A stretch of DNA of 64,000 bases from Branchiostoma floridae. Taxonomy: Eukaryota > Chordata > Leptocardii > Amphioxiformes > Branchiostomatidae. The notes under the pieces were generated by a model that made no database searches, was not told the DNA's origin, and saw only the letters and a program-made list of their open reading frames with translations. Both the position numbers and the translations under genes were made by a program. Location of the stretch: NCBI RefSeq assembly GCF_000003815.2, contig NC_049983.1:18801838-18865837 (forward strand), read 5' to 3'. Below, one piece after another: positions 36,454 through 48,700 of the stretch; position 1 is the stretch's first letter; the number at the start of each line of letters is the position of its first letter.

Positions 36454-36603
36454 TAATCTCCAAGCAGATTCCCTGTGGTATTAGATAGTATCAAAGCTGG
36501 CCAAGGAGTATAGCCAGCCAGAGTAGGTCAGCTGACTCCTTTTGGCCAGCTTTGAGACCCCTTTGATAATATTAAAGGCACCGTAGGATCTGCTTGGAGA
36601 TTA
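36454..36603. mobile_element. MITE, taatctccaagcaga family, copy 2
   Basis: The termini taatctccaagcagat and atctgcttggagatta are inverted repeats. Flanks gtaatgaa and gtaatgtg match at 6 of 8 positions, which fits a decayed 8-bp target duplication. Same family as 27677-27852. Confidence 0.85.
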
Positions 36604-36606
36604 GTA

Positions 36607-37412
36607 ATGTGGTCATGTGATCATCTCACCGAAACTATTGGCAATCCCATGGGCTTGGCTAGCAAACAAGCTTGACCAACAAAACCGGTCTATCAAGTAC
36701 CAACTTACATACCATCATATGCGGACTGTACTTGCCCAGGTCTCAGCTAAACTTCAATCTGAAAGGTACATTACTTCTTGTAATTTCATTCAGGCAATTT
36801 CTTAAAGTTTTTGTCGCCTTATTTGATTTGGAAAAAACGTGTAACAAGTTAGCACTTGTAACAATAGTTTTCGGGTCACTTTTGGGTGTGTCCGAACACG
36901 AAGGGCTTTAACGTTACACACCTATCAACCAAGATCAACCAACGGTTTCGATCTTTCGGTCTTCATCCACTAATCATCTGATTAAGGTAACCGAACTTTT
37001 GTTACTTTACACAGGATCTGTTCCAGGACCTTCCTGTGGCCACATTTTATGGTCCGTTTATGTTTGGTGCCCATACATACCATAGGAGAGCCACACCTTG
37101 AGTCTCAATCCTTTGAGGTGAGCGGTGAAATATGTGGAACATGTTTAAACTTACCTTTGACCTATGACTAACCCGAGTCTGAGCGGAGTACTGAACCAGG
37201 CCGCATTGTCTAGTCACAAAACTGTTTAACTGTTATGTCCGATCTACAGGACTTTTTTTGTCCTATAAAGCATTAAAAGTTATATGTTACAGATCTATGT
37301 TTAATGACGAACAGCGAAACGAAAAGCTCAAATTACACATGGCTAATCTAATGTTAGGATTACATTTTTGCCCCAACAGAACACCCTCAACAAGGAAAGC
37401 AAATCAGCAACA
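36607..37412 (+). promoter_or_regulatory. 5' region of first glycine-zipper gene, duplicated upstream of the second
   Basis: Short blocks here recur in order upstream of the second gene: accgaaactatt..gcaatccc (36630) and accgaaactatggggaactccc (38677); gagagccacacc (37085) and tagagccacact (39111); caaattacacatggctaa (37330) and caaattacaactggctaa (39577); ccaacagaaca directly before both starts. A tataaag at 37264 is a possible TATA box. The shared ccaacag could be an acceptor of a 5' UTR intron. Confidence 0.55.
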
Positions 37413-37856
37413 ATGGCCAAACCCATATGCATGTCACTGGTGTGGCTGATCGTTATGGTTACATGCCTGAGTTTCACCCTCGTCAAGGCTGACGGCTTCA
37501 AGAAAAAAGAGGCATTTGAGGACTTCTTTGAGGAGGCGGCTGAGGTCCTCGACGTTGAGAAAGAAGTATACAACTTCTACTCTCGTGTTTTACCGGAATA
37601 CGAAAAGTGGAAGAAGGGGGAGATATCATATGAAGAATTTATGTGGAAAGTTGGGAAAGCTGTCGTTATGTGTGGGTGCTCGATGGGAGGAAAGGTCGTG
37701 GGAGCCACCATTGGTGCGTTTGTTCCCATTCCCCAGGGAAAGCGGCTAGGGGCTAAAATCGGCGGTAAGATGGGGGAGCTGGTCTGCGATGCTGTGATAG
37801 AACTCATAGTCACCTTACTCACGCCAGCTACGTCGTGCTATAAACTCATAGCGTAA
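37413..37856 (+). CDS. Secreted glycine-zipper protein, single module (first of tandem pair)
   Basis: 147 residues in one exon; not a family I recognise. The start at MAKPICMSLV is chosen because the second paralogue aligns from there (MTKPMSLVWL). An upstream in-frame ATG at 37368 lies in what aligns as 5' UTR. Residues 1-26 form a clear signal peptide ending near LVKA. A lysine-rich acidic segment follows (FKKKEAFEDFFEEAAEVLD), then YSRVLPEYEKWKKGEIS, then a glycine-zipper stretch with GGKVVGATIGAF and GAKIGGKMGE spacing, and a hydrophobic end. Glycine zippers (GxxxG repeats) pack helices in membranes or oligomers. An aataaa at 38231 gives a ~375-base 3' UTR. A secreted membrane-active or self-assembling protein is possible but unproven. 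Confidence 0.75.
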   Translation: MAKPICMSLVWLIVMVTCLSFTLVKADGFKKKEAFEDFFEEAAEVLDVEKEVYNFYSRVLPEYEKWKKGEISYEEFMWKVGKAVVMCGCSMGGKVVGATIGAFVPIPQGKRLGAKIGGKMGELVCDAVIELIVTLLTPATSCYKLIA

Positions 37857-39669
37857 GAAGCGTTTAACATTCTATACCGTTACTAATCAAACAATCCTTA
37901 GTCAATATGTCACCATACAAACGCATCACCTATCACGAACATAATAGCTTTAACTAAAATATAATTTTTCCTGTCATTGCCATTGGAGGGCAATTTTAGA
38001 GCGAAATACCAGTCGGTCACAGGTTTGTATTTCTTCTGTTTGAGTCACCGATTTCAGAACAATTAGATACTATCCATAACAACTTGCATGACATGTTTTA
38101 GCAAGTGATAAGGAGAAGAATGTTTTGTGCAATTGTCACTCTGATCAATGATGTGTATACCGATGACTTATATTAGATGTTTCCAGCACCCTTTGTAAAC
38201 ATACTAGTACTCTGCCATTCTTGTCACAGAAATAAAGACTTGCGAAAAGGTATGCCTCACTGTCCATTCTTATATGACTCCATTCTGTTCAAAGTTATGA
38301 TATGGATGACTCGGTGTCACGTCACTCCCATAAACTAAAACGTGAAAAATAGACCACCTGGCGGTCCTGACCAAAACTAACATGCCTGCTAAAACCCTAA
38401 GCAGTCCTCATAGGACTCATAGTTTACGAATAAAAACTACAGAATGCTGATCCATAGTGTGTACCATCTGTTTTGATAAAAATGTTTCTTGGACACAGGT
38501 AAGTTTGAAATAGACATATAGAGAGACATGTCCAATTTTCATGATCTGGTGATTAATGCTCCAGCTACAAGAATGTCAGGTTATCAATAACATTCAATGA
38601 ATCGTTGTCAGCTCTAACGATGTCCCAGAACCGTCACCAGACTCAGGCAACGTTACATATCCATGCTATCACCTGACCGAAACTATGGGGAACTCCCTGA
38701 GTGACTTTGCAGACAAATAACACACCTGCACAACAAAGCACGCAGTTGTTTATCCTCTGTGAAGGAGAAGTGTAAAGGAGTAAGCACAGGCTCATAAACC
38801 GTTCTATATCTTGCTTGCCTGGCCTCTCAACGTCTCTCGTGTTTGAAAGGTAATTACATTTACTCATTTTGTGATCAATTGCGTCGTACTTAGTTTTCGT
38901 CTGCATAACCCGCGATGGTATATGTTGATGCTATGTTGCCCGCTTTGTGTTGGAAAAAAATTCGACCACCAGCCATGGTTTTGATTTCAATACTCCTGTC
39001 CACATTCACTTTCAATCTGCTTTTAAGTACTTATAACCTTTTGTACTTGACTTGTAAGGTATCTGCTGTCCCGGATATCTACACACTCAGGTGTCTTCAC
39101 ACGTACCACAGTAGAGCCACACTACATAAGTTGTCACGTCCACAGTGACACGTCACCTTTCAGGTAAGCCTGCAAATGCCTTTGTGTATAATGTCCTTGA
39201 CCGTGATTATCCAGTATCTGAGTAACAAATTAAACCAGACCCTGTGATATTAGTGTTGTATGAGATAAGATCCTTAGTTAAAAATTGTTCATGATCGATT
39301 AAGATATTCAATTAACTTGTCGTCGTAAGAAATAGCACACAGTTGTAAATCCTTGGTTGTGAATAACGCAAACTTTGTGATTCAGTCATTACTTCGCCAA
39401 CCTGATGAAATCATTCACGGAAACTGTACACAAAAATCAAAGTTATCTGACTGCGGCATTTTATGACATTACTATCAGTTCTTTTTGTTGTTGTTGTTAT
39501 TCAAGCTGACAGACGTGACACGACAGATGTAGTGGTAGCGCACTGAAGTTTGCAAACTTACATGTATACGACCAGTTCAAATTACAACTGGCTAAAGCTG
39601 CTATATTTAAAGTTAGGTTTGCATTTTGGCTCCAACAGAACAACAAACAAAGAAAGCAACTGCTCGACA
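37857..39669. other. Spacer between the two glycine-zipper genes
   Basis: It holds the 3' UTR of the first gene (polyadenylation hexamer at 38231) and, from about 38650, the duplicated upstream blocks of the second gene. An open frame at 38915-39148 shows no recognisable feature and is not called. Confidence 0.5.
39602..39611 (+). promoter_or_regulatory. Probable TATA box of second glycine-zipper gene
   Basis: tatatttaaa lies 68 bases before the ATG within sequence conserved between the paralogues. A start site about 30 bases downstream would leave a short leader. Confidence 0.4.
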
Positions 39670-40471
39670 ATGACTAAACCGATGTCGCTGGTGTGGCTGA
39701 TCGCTATTGGCCTGCTGGCTTTGAGTTTCGCTGACGTCACGGCCGGCACCTTTGAAAAGAGGGAGAGCGAAGACGATGTCGGAAAGGGGGCATCGAAGGA
39801 AACCTCTGGCGCTGGTATTGCGGAACTACAAAATTGGAAGGACAAAATCGACGCTATAGGGGCGTTGGTCAACATTATTGCTGATGGCTCTGAGTTGTAT
39901 TCTCGCATGTCTGCTAAATACGAAATTTGTACGTGATATGGTCAGGAGGGCGTTCTTGATTTTTGGTAAGGCCGGCGGCAAGGCTGTAGGCAGTCTAGTG
40001 CCTGCAGGTGGGATTGGGAAAGTGATTGGAGGTCATTTTGGAGAAAAGTTGGGGGAAGTACTTGGGATCCTTTTAGCAGGGGAGGCAGCTGGTGACGTAG
40101 AGGAAGCCTTAATACCCCCAGGTAGAGGCGATAAGGGAAAATACGCTTTGAGGTGTTTGTGTGAGATCCTTGGTGCTTTGGGGAGGACCCTCGACGTTGT
40201 CGTTCAGTTTAGTCCCCGTGCGTCAGCAAGCTACGAAAAGTGGAAGACTGGTGAGATATCAATGACGGATTTGCAGTGGGAAGTTGGGAAAGGTGTGGTT
40301 AAGGCCGGAAGCACGGCCGTGGGCACAGCCGTGGGCGCGTCCCTGGGCGCATGGTACATAGGGCCCGCCCTCGGGCAACTGGCTATTCCCATCCCCGGGT
40401 TGGGGGCGGCGATGGGAGCTTATGTTGGCAATTGGCTGGGAGGAAAGGTCGGAGACTTTGTGACAGGATAA
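39670..40471 (+). CDS. Secreted glycine-zipper protein, two-module paralogue; frame break or 61-nt intron
   Basis: The first frame, 39670-39936, encodes a signal peptide (MTKPMSLVWLIAIGLLALSF), an acidic segment with a KR site and a first SRMSAKYE-type module. It then stops. The second frame continues to 40471 with two glycine-zipper regions (GKAGGKAVGSLV; GTAVGASLGAW and GAAMGAYVGNWLGGKVG) around a second YEKWKTGEIS module close to the first paralogue. A GTACGT donor at 39929 and an ag ending at 39989, or 18 bases later at 40007, would rejoin the frames by removing 61 or 79 bases. The acceptors lack a good pyrimidine tract, so a one-base indel (pseudogene or assembly error) is equally possible. 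Confidence 0.6.
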
Positions 40472-41033
40472 GACTGGAAATCGTGCTCGCACAAGAAAAG
40501 ATAAGTGATCATAAGTTTGACGATCATCAGATTAGCTTAAGTTAGCGATGAAACAGATTGTGCTACTAGTACGTAGAATGCATCATCTAATGGTGATCTA
40601 TGCTGTATCGGTATTACAAATTAGTATAAACGTGGTCTTTTTCAACCATCCCACAAGAAGGCTCTGTTTTATTGGTCCCACTTATCATACTGCTTTTATG
40701 ACAGCCTATCTTTCTGACTACTGACGTCCCGGTTAGCACTTGTAAAGAACCAGGAACGTAAAAATTCCCTGGCGTGCAGTGAACTTGGCAGACGGGTAAC
40801 ACTCCCAGCACCATGCAACTATACATTAATTTTAACAAAGTTGGACAGTTAATTCTGTCCCTACCCATGACTAGCCAAACTTTTGATGTGACAAAATCGG
40901 AACATGTGAAGTTGTGAATCCAAAACAGTACAGATACATAAAGGGGGTTAAAAATCAAGATTTTTAACCTCCTCAGATACATCAAATATCCCATCACGTA
41001 TTCTGCATATTGATTGTTGTTACACAACTAATG
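40472..41033. other. 3' flank of second glycine-zipper gene
   Basis: No coding sequence is recognised. A 30-bp hairpin (ggttaaaaatc/gatttttaacc) lies at about 40947-40973. No polyadenylation hexamer is clear. Confidence 0.4.
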
Positions 41034-41242
41034 CCTTAGGCTTAGGTCACATTTCCAAACCGGGGCCCGGCCGGGATGTTTAAAGAAACGAAAAATTAAA
41101 ATGTATACCTAGAAATATACGCATGTAATTCCCAAGAATCTTATGTTGACATTTCGTGTATTTTGATGTCCTTTATATCATTCTTTTCCCTCCCGAAAGC
41201 TACCCGGTCGGGCCCCGGGATGGCAATTGTGACCTAGGCCTT
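41034..41242. mobile_element. MITE with GC-rich ggggcccggccggg inverted arms
   Basis: The left arm (taggtcac, then ccggggcccggccggg) is mirrored by cccggtcgggccccgg and gtgaccta at the right, and the outermost gcctta/taggc bases also match. AT-rich centre, no coding capacity. Confidence 0.75.
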
Positions 41243-42771
41243 ACAGGGTGTTTACCTTAATGTCAATTCTTACATGCCTCCATCTTACATAAGTTTAGAT
41301 ATAAATGGACCAGAGCAATTGACACATGATACACTACCATGAATGTGCCTTCAAAACATGGTTTAATGTTGTACTTGATCTAAAATACAAGAGCAGAATT
41401 ATGCATGTTTCATTTTTTTACACAGGTTTATCAATTACTTTTGACAAGATGAAACCAGCATGATAAATGGTAGTAACGTTAAAGTGATTAAAAGATTCTG
41501 TTCTTCATATTTTCAACCTCTAACTTGAGAACGTCAGTTGAGTGTACGAAATATCAATGTGAACATAAAATCAAGTTGTTGAAAGAAATGACTGCTAGTG
41601 CTAAGAAGGTTGTTACATGTGATAAGTGAATCATATGGTAATGCTATAACATTGTCTGCACTGTCATATATGTAATTGCTATGGGAACAACCCTCACTGT
41701 CATAAATGTACAGTTCTCATCAACTGTGAGAATTAGTTCTTCATGAAAGGGTTACAATACAATGACTGAATAGTAAGGGATTGAAGACCCTATATGTAAT
41801 ATTAGCACTGCTGGAGATTTTCAAAACTCTGTACAGACTCTTTTCCTCTAGATGTGAAATTCTGAATGATTCTTTCAATGATACATGATCAGGAACAATG
41901 ATTGACATTGCTTTCTATATAGAGCATAAAAACAGCAGATCTATGTACACAGCATTTTGCAAGAAGGTTATACTATAATATATAGACCGTAATAGCAGTT
42001 TGAACACGAACTCCTCTGAATCTGATTCAATAAATACTGCTAACTCTCTCACGATCCATCTGTTTACAATCAATAGTAGACAAAAACGTTCTAACTTATG
42101 AGTAAAATACGACTAGAATGGCACCAATGTCCATGGCTAAAAGTGGATGGCTTCTCAGTCGTACCTATGACAACAGACGGAATTGCACACTTCTAGGTTT
42201 GTCGGTAGGAATCCTTTTGAGTTCGAGGCCCATCCTTCAGCCAGTGTGTAGTACCAATACTTTCAGGTTGCACTAGAACAATATAATCAAGTTGTACTTC
42301 TGTACCACCAGTTTCTATTTTCAACTTCTGATCACTCTGACCTCACCCTATAGCTGCATCTACTGGAATCACTAGTAAAAACCGGTTCCATTTACATTTA
42401 CACTGACCCACCCATTTCACACCCTCTGAGTTTGGAGTGTCATAAAAAGCTTCCACACTGCTTCAATCAAGTCTTACACTTTATCCAATCAAGGGACTGC
42501 CTATACTAAATACTGCTGACCAATTGAGACACTACCCCTCTAAATTTCATACTAGATGTCACTTCTGGTATTCAATTTCAAGTCTCGGCTGACTTCAATG
42601 ATGGTAAAAAAGCTGACTGGTATCCTGGTAAATTCTCAAATCTTCAATGGATGCTCAAAAGAGACTGTTCTTGGGCCAGCATTTTCTAAAGAACCACTAG
42701 CTGTCATCATTAAGTGGTGGTGGGGTTTTGTACAAGAGTAAGTTGAGAAGGGAGCTCTGACTGCACCATCA
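41243..42771. other. Intergenic AT-rich sequence downstream of the WD40 gene
   Basis: About 1.5 kb between the MITE and the WD40 gene stop codon (which reads from the right). It should include that gene's 3' UTR. No other gene, RNA or repeat structure was recognised. Confidence 0.5.
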
Positions 42772-45700
42772 CTACGTCAGTTCTGCATACTCTGTCACAC
42801 CGTGATTGGGAGCTCCAAGCTTCAGCAAGCCCACCGTGCGATCTTTGGAAGCTGTGACTAGATCTGGTGAGGGTAGGTTAAGGAAATATACAACATGTTT
42901 GCACATGTAGTAATAAGCCAGTCCACAGTTCCAAGCGCACATGTGCAGAGGTCAAAGTTTAACTCCCTACATGCCAGGGCCTTAAACTTTGACCTTCAAC
43001 CACAATGCATCACACTGCACATGCCCACTTGGAACTGTAAGCTACCTCATACCTGAAGATTGTGAGAAATATGCATGGTTATTAAGATTGAGCATAAGTG
43101 TAGACTTATATCTTTAAAACGATAACCTAAGTACAGTCAAACCTGGATTAGCGACCACCTTTGCATAGCAGCCACCTGGCCATAGTGGCCACTTTTTGTC
43201 GGTCCCTTGGATTCGTAATGATTAAGAAACAGGCTTAGCGGCCATCTGTCCAACGCGGCCACGGCCACACGATTTCTGGTCCCGTTGATACAGAAACACT
43301 GCCCATTGCAACCATACTGCAGCCTTATGTTATCCTGCACCGAGTTTGAAATTGTAGTTTGCGAGGACTTGGAGTTCATGACAGGGTCATTTAGGCGGTA
43401 GCAAAAGGTATGCATGCCTTGAGCATTAAAGTGCAAGTCTTTGTCGGTAAATTTACCAATCGATAAGTGGGAACTGAAATCATGTGTAGCTTGCTCATGG
43501 TCAATTGATCAACATTTTCTCTATAGTGGCAACCTGTCTATAGTGGCCATATTTCTCCAGTCCCTTGAGTGGCCGCTATAGGCAGGTTTGACTGTACGGC
43601 AAATTTTACCCAACACAAATACTACAAGTAAATCACAAAGGGCCTCTCACAAAAAGATTCTACTGGCTGCAATAAAGCTTTTACCCCAAACCTTTTTTTA
43701 AAAAATAAAATCTTGAAACTCCTGATAATACACAAAACAACAATAACAATCATGATGTAGTTTAATTGAAAGTACTCAAATGGCACCAATGAGCTGTGTA
43801 AAGAAAAGGATACATTCATCATAAGCTGATATGTCCATGTCTTCTATGTCACTCTTGTGCCTGAAGACCTCGCCTAGATACTCGTGATGGTCCGGATACC
43901 TGCGATACCTCCGCACCATCCCATTGTCACAGACAGAATACAACATACTGCCATTGGATGTATACCTGTGCAGGTGGTGGAAAATGGGAGTGAAAATTGG
44001 CAAAGAATAAGTGTCATCTTTGTAGTCTTGGAGTCAAGAATATGACAAAGGACATCATGAAGTGAACTGGTTTGTGTAAAATTCAAATAGAGGAATAGGT
44101 ATCCAATAGTCCTGCGACCTCTGTCAAAACGTAGATAATTATGTAACAGAAAAACAGAAAAATGCAAATACTTGAGAGATGTACAGCCATACTCAAACTA
44201 CTGACTGCCATGCTATCATTGACTGAAATGCTACTTGTCATGCTCATCATCATCATCATCTTCGGTCGACATGATCACACATGTTCGCACATGTTTACAC
44301 ACGACGTAGTTATACTGCCCCTTACGGGTTGACATACCCTTTCGCTGGCTAATGCTACTTGCCATGTTATCACTTGTTGAAATGTTATAACGAGAGAAGG
44401 TACTGAAAGAGGATGTTTTTCCACCGACCTGATTTTCCAGACGGGAGCCTCCCCATGCTCCTGCAGCAGTTCCTGAATGCCCACCTCCGGGACATAGGCA
44501 GAGATGGAGTCTCCTCCCAGCATGATCAGGCCTGGAGAGGGAGGTCATGACATCAAAATGTGGTCTAGTGGCTGGCGTTGTTGACTACAAGACCCCAATG
44601 TTGTGCCCATAAGAAATAAACTTTACACCTATTCTAAAAAAGTAAAGGTGGTCCCGTAGCCTTTCTGAGGCAGTAGGGAGAGTGCGTTATCCACTGTGTC
44701 TAGGGCATGGTATTGGGTGGTAGGACCCCCCCATCCCTTTCCTACCACTGCCAAACCTCCCCAACCAAAGACAGGTAACCCATCTTTTACACCTGGGCGG
44801 AGAGAGGAAAATCAGAAGCATGTAGCATGACAGGATTCGAACCCAAAATGTCTGGATTCTGGGCAAATGCCCTGCAGTTTTGCCACACAATCCCACTTCC
44901 TCTGTTGACTCAGGTGAAAATTAGTTTGACTTGGGACGTCTTCTTGGATGGGACGAAAGGCCGGACATCCTGTGTTTAAGGAGAGCCACATCCCATGCAA
45001 GTTAAAGATCCCATCTCACTCATTGAGAAGAGTATGAATCCATCCTGATGTGATTGGATCAAACCTTACAGTCTGGTCTTACGCAGCTTGTACAACACTT
45101 ATGTGTTACGCCTAAAGGCAGTTAAACTAGTGTGTCACACTTAAAGGCAGTTAACCTGTTAAACTGGTGTGTCACATTAACCTGCTATACAGATCAAACA
45201 AAGAAACAAATAGACATACTGTAGAAGCCGTCGTCAGCCATGGACCCGTATATCTCAGGCGTGGGTGCAGCACTGTGCAGACAGGACCCACAGTCTACAG
45301 TCTGCAGGGTTTTACCATCTAATGTTGTCACCTGGAACACATAAACATTTATATTTAGTAAGTTGGGGAAACTTCTGACTACCTATCAGCTTTAGGGAAT
45401 GAGAGAATAACTTTTCAGTGAGGGTGAAGAGTTTTTTGTTCATCAATTTGAAGCTTTAACAATGTAATTCTCCTATTTTGTTACCAAAAATGGACCTGAA
45501 TCAATTATTCCATTGTAACCCCTACGTAGATATCAAGTAGGGATGCATGAGCAAGAACATGGGTCTGCATTCAGTTACAGGATCACAGGATCAGGAACAG
45601 TCTATATCTTTGTTAATATGTAGTGAAATCTTACAAAATTTGGTTGATCTTGATCAAGAATAAAGAATAAAGATGTGGTCCATTGAAAAATAACACCTGC

Positions 45701-48700
45701 TTCTGGGGTAGAGTAACCCTTTGCCTTCAAGGCAATACATCAAATGAAATGAGCAATACATCAAATCAAATGATTTTACATCATCTTCACAATTGTTGGT
45801 TTGTTGAACACCCCTCCCCAGTGCAACTGAAGTTGTTCCATAGCTTCCTTACTTTAGCAGTGCCGTCCACAGACACAGACAGGAAGGCAGACTGCCCCTT
45901 GCACCACGGCCAGCTGTCATGGAGGAAGGTCAGGTCCCGGATGATGTTGCCATGGAGCTGGGAAAACAACAACATCTCAGTTACCATAGCAACAACAAAA
46001 GAAAATACTGGTGAAAAGAAAATGTTATCTCATGAACTTCTGCAACTTATCAAGACAGTTATATAACAACCAAGCTTTTTGTACTTCTTGCAGGGCTGTC
46101 TTCCACTTCAAACTTTTTTCTTCCACACTCATTGTTCTGCCCCACTCATTGTTAACCTCATGTTGTTGAATTTTGTTGTTAAGTCTGTTAGTTTAAGCAT
46201 ACAAAAATACATTAGATGCTTTTGGACAGATGGGGCAAAATTCTTGTCCCTCCAAAGAAGCAAATTTCTGCCCCAGGACAGAAGGACTTATCCTGGAGAC
46301 AGCACTGATTTCATTGTTCATGAAAGCAGAAGAAGCAAAAGGAAACCCAACTTACATCATTGATGAAGTCCAGTGGGAGTGGCATTCTCAGGTCAAACAC
46401 CGTCACACCCTGAAAGAAAGGGATGGGTAAACAGTTACTAATTGATAATAAATGTACTATAATTCAGCTTTTTAAACACATTCAGAGGCCCATCACATGG
46501 CCAGGTAGACTTTTATAGTGCAAGAAACAAGACCTACCTTGCCATTCACTGTACAGCACAGAGCTATGCTGGGATTGGTGGGGTCTGCAGCCAGTCCTGT
46601 ACGATCACGACCATTAAAGGCACCTGTAAAAGTCAGGAAAAAAATACAGGTATAAGATTTCTGAAACATCACGATTAAGTGGCTATTTTGGATTTACTCA
46701 AATTTTGCCAACATTTTACTAACCTGTTGAGCTTGAACAATAAACTGGCTTTATTCCCCCACTCCAATCTGACAGGTACCTTGTCTACCATCAGAAGTTT
46801 GGGGAGTGCTCTCCTAATATATACACATCCCTTTCACTTAGACTTCAGTTTGATTTCTTGATCTCTTAGGCTTAGCAGTATTTTCCTTTTTCTAGTAATT
46901 GACTTTTGGGGATAATCATTACCTTTCCTCATCTTTCTTTCTTTCTTTTTTTTTTAAAGATCATCTTTCTCCATCTGAAGTGGTCCAAAATACTTTCAAA
47001 TTCTTATTCCAACTTGTGCTTAGTTTCAGTGTTGTATATATATTATTAGTCACCTTCCCAGTGTAACGGAGTATGACCGAACAGAACCAACTTACAGCTG
47101 TCGTACGAGCCCAGCTGCTCCCCGCTCTCCACGTCGATGATAGCCAGCCTCCTCGCTGTCGTGGTCGCCAAGATCTGTGACAAAAGGTCGATCATCAATC
47201 AACGGTGGCTAGCATTCACGGGTAGATGTTAAACTCTATGGCGACTTCCCTAGACTTACTGGAAAGATCAGGCAGAGGAGAACTGGAGGAGACTAAGGCG
47301 AAAGGAGCTTGCAACACCCTGACCTGGTGCCTGGTGACAAGCAAGCTAATCCGGTGGGAGCTAACACAATGGAACAGTTCCAGACAGAGATCATACAACT
47401 CCCATCCACACACTATGGAGAAATACAGGACTCCACAGTACAGCTAAGTGTACAGCTAAGTTATGAAAGCTTATGGGGGCAGGGGCATAAAGTGATCCAG
47501 GCTATCCTAGTTGGCATCTGAAGATGTATTTGTTTGACAATAAGATATTGAGCAATATACAACCATATTAAGTATGTGGATGTACTGAATATAATATTTC
47601 CTATCAATGTACATTGTACAAGTTTTCTTGCAATGTAAGAGTTAGCTACAATGTTACAAGGTTAAGAGACATGCAAACATTGCTGCTACTGTACAAGGCC
47701 ATAGATGTGAGAATTCTCTCTTTGAAAATTACTTAAATGCCCTCAGGCTGTCAGCATGTTCATAAGGCAATATCAACCAAGAAGCCATTCTTCCTCTTGT
47801 TTATTAGAATTCAATACTATGTTATTGGAATTCAATATCCAGCTGTACCACAAATGAAAGTGTTAATAACGTCATGCTGTTGTGTGGTGCCTTGGAGCCA
47901 GTGGTAAATGATTCACTTATGAAATATGGAGATTTCGATAAATAATGATATACTTCTTAAGAAGAGGTAATACATGCAAATGGACCAGTGTTAATCCTGA
48001 ACAGGGAATAACATATCATTGCAGAGTTGAACCCTGCTGGCAATATGTAATAACTAAGAGGACAACAACAACATTAAAACATTACAGCTTTATAAAACCT
48101 GCTTTCCTTTGAGATGAATTTTACAAGACAAGCTGGTCTTTATACGTGTGTTTGTTGGAATATATTTCAGAAATCTAAAACAAACAAGTTCACCTTAAAA
48201 CGTGGGGTGACCTAGATTCATTGTTTAAAAAAACTGGGTATTCAGAGATTTCAGGTCAACGATGTGGGTTTCAAATGTCAACATTTTCAAAATATTGCAA
48301 TGTGAAAGTACCTTTCATCCACTTAACGACCCCCAAATACCCTATTTTCAAACTACGGATAAAGGTGAACTAACGTTAACGTTATACCAAATTTGCCATG
48401 ATGAATCAATCATTCTATATTTCCATTTTCTAGTATACCATTGTTATGACAGATTGTTCTGACTCACCCTGCAGCCATCACTGGTAAACCTGACAGCATT
48501 GATATTCCTGGCGAGACTCAAGGTTGTGATCTGGAAGATGGATACATAAATACATGTAATAAGCACAGGTTTAAAGGTGTGTGTACATCTACAAGCCCCC
48601 TAACATAGGGCGCAATCTCTCATTTTAATTCCTCATAATCCATATAGACAGAATGCTCAAATGTATCGTAGAGTGCAATATGTGCAGTCACAGTATTTCA

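Noticed and set aside
38915-39148. 77-residue hydrophobic open frame between the glycine-zipper genes
   Set aside because: It lies in the duplicated upstream region, has no counterpart before the first gene and no recognisable motif.
39670-40471. Programmed ribosomal frameshift in the second glycine-zipper gene
   Set aside because: No slippery heptamer followed by a stable stem was evident at the break; a mini-intron or indel explains it more simply.
43776-43813. Apparent C-terminal end of the WD40 protein (CILFFTQLIGAI, stop at 43776)
   Set aside because: The propeller motif breaks here at a gtatcc donor, and the expected continuation (LVTASKDRTVGLLKL) is found in phase at 42863-42772.
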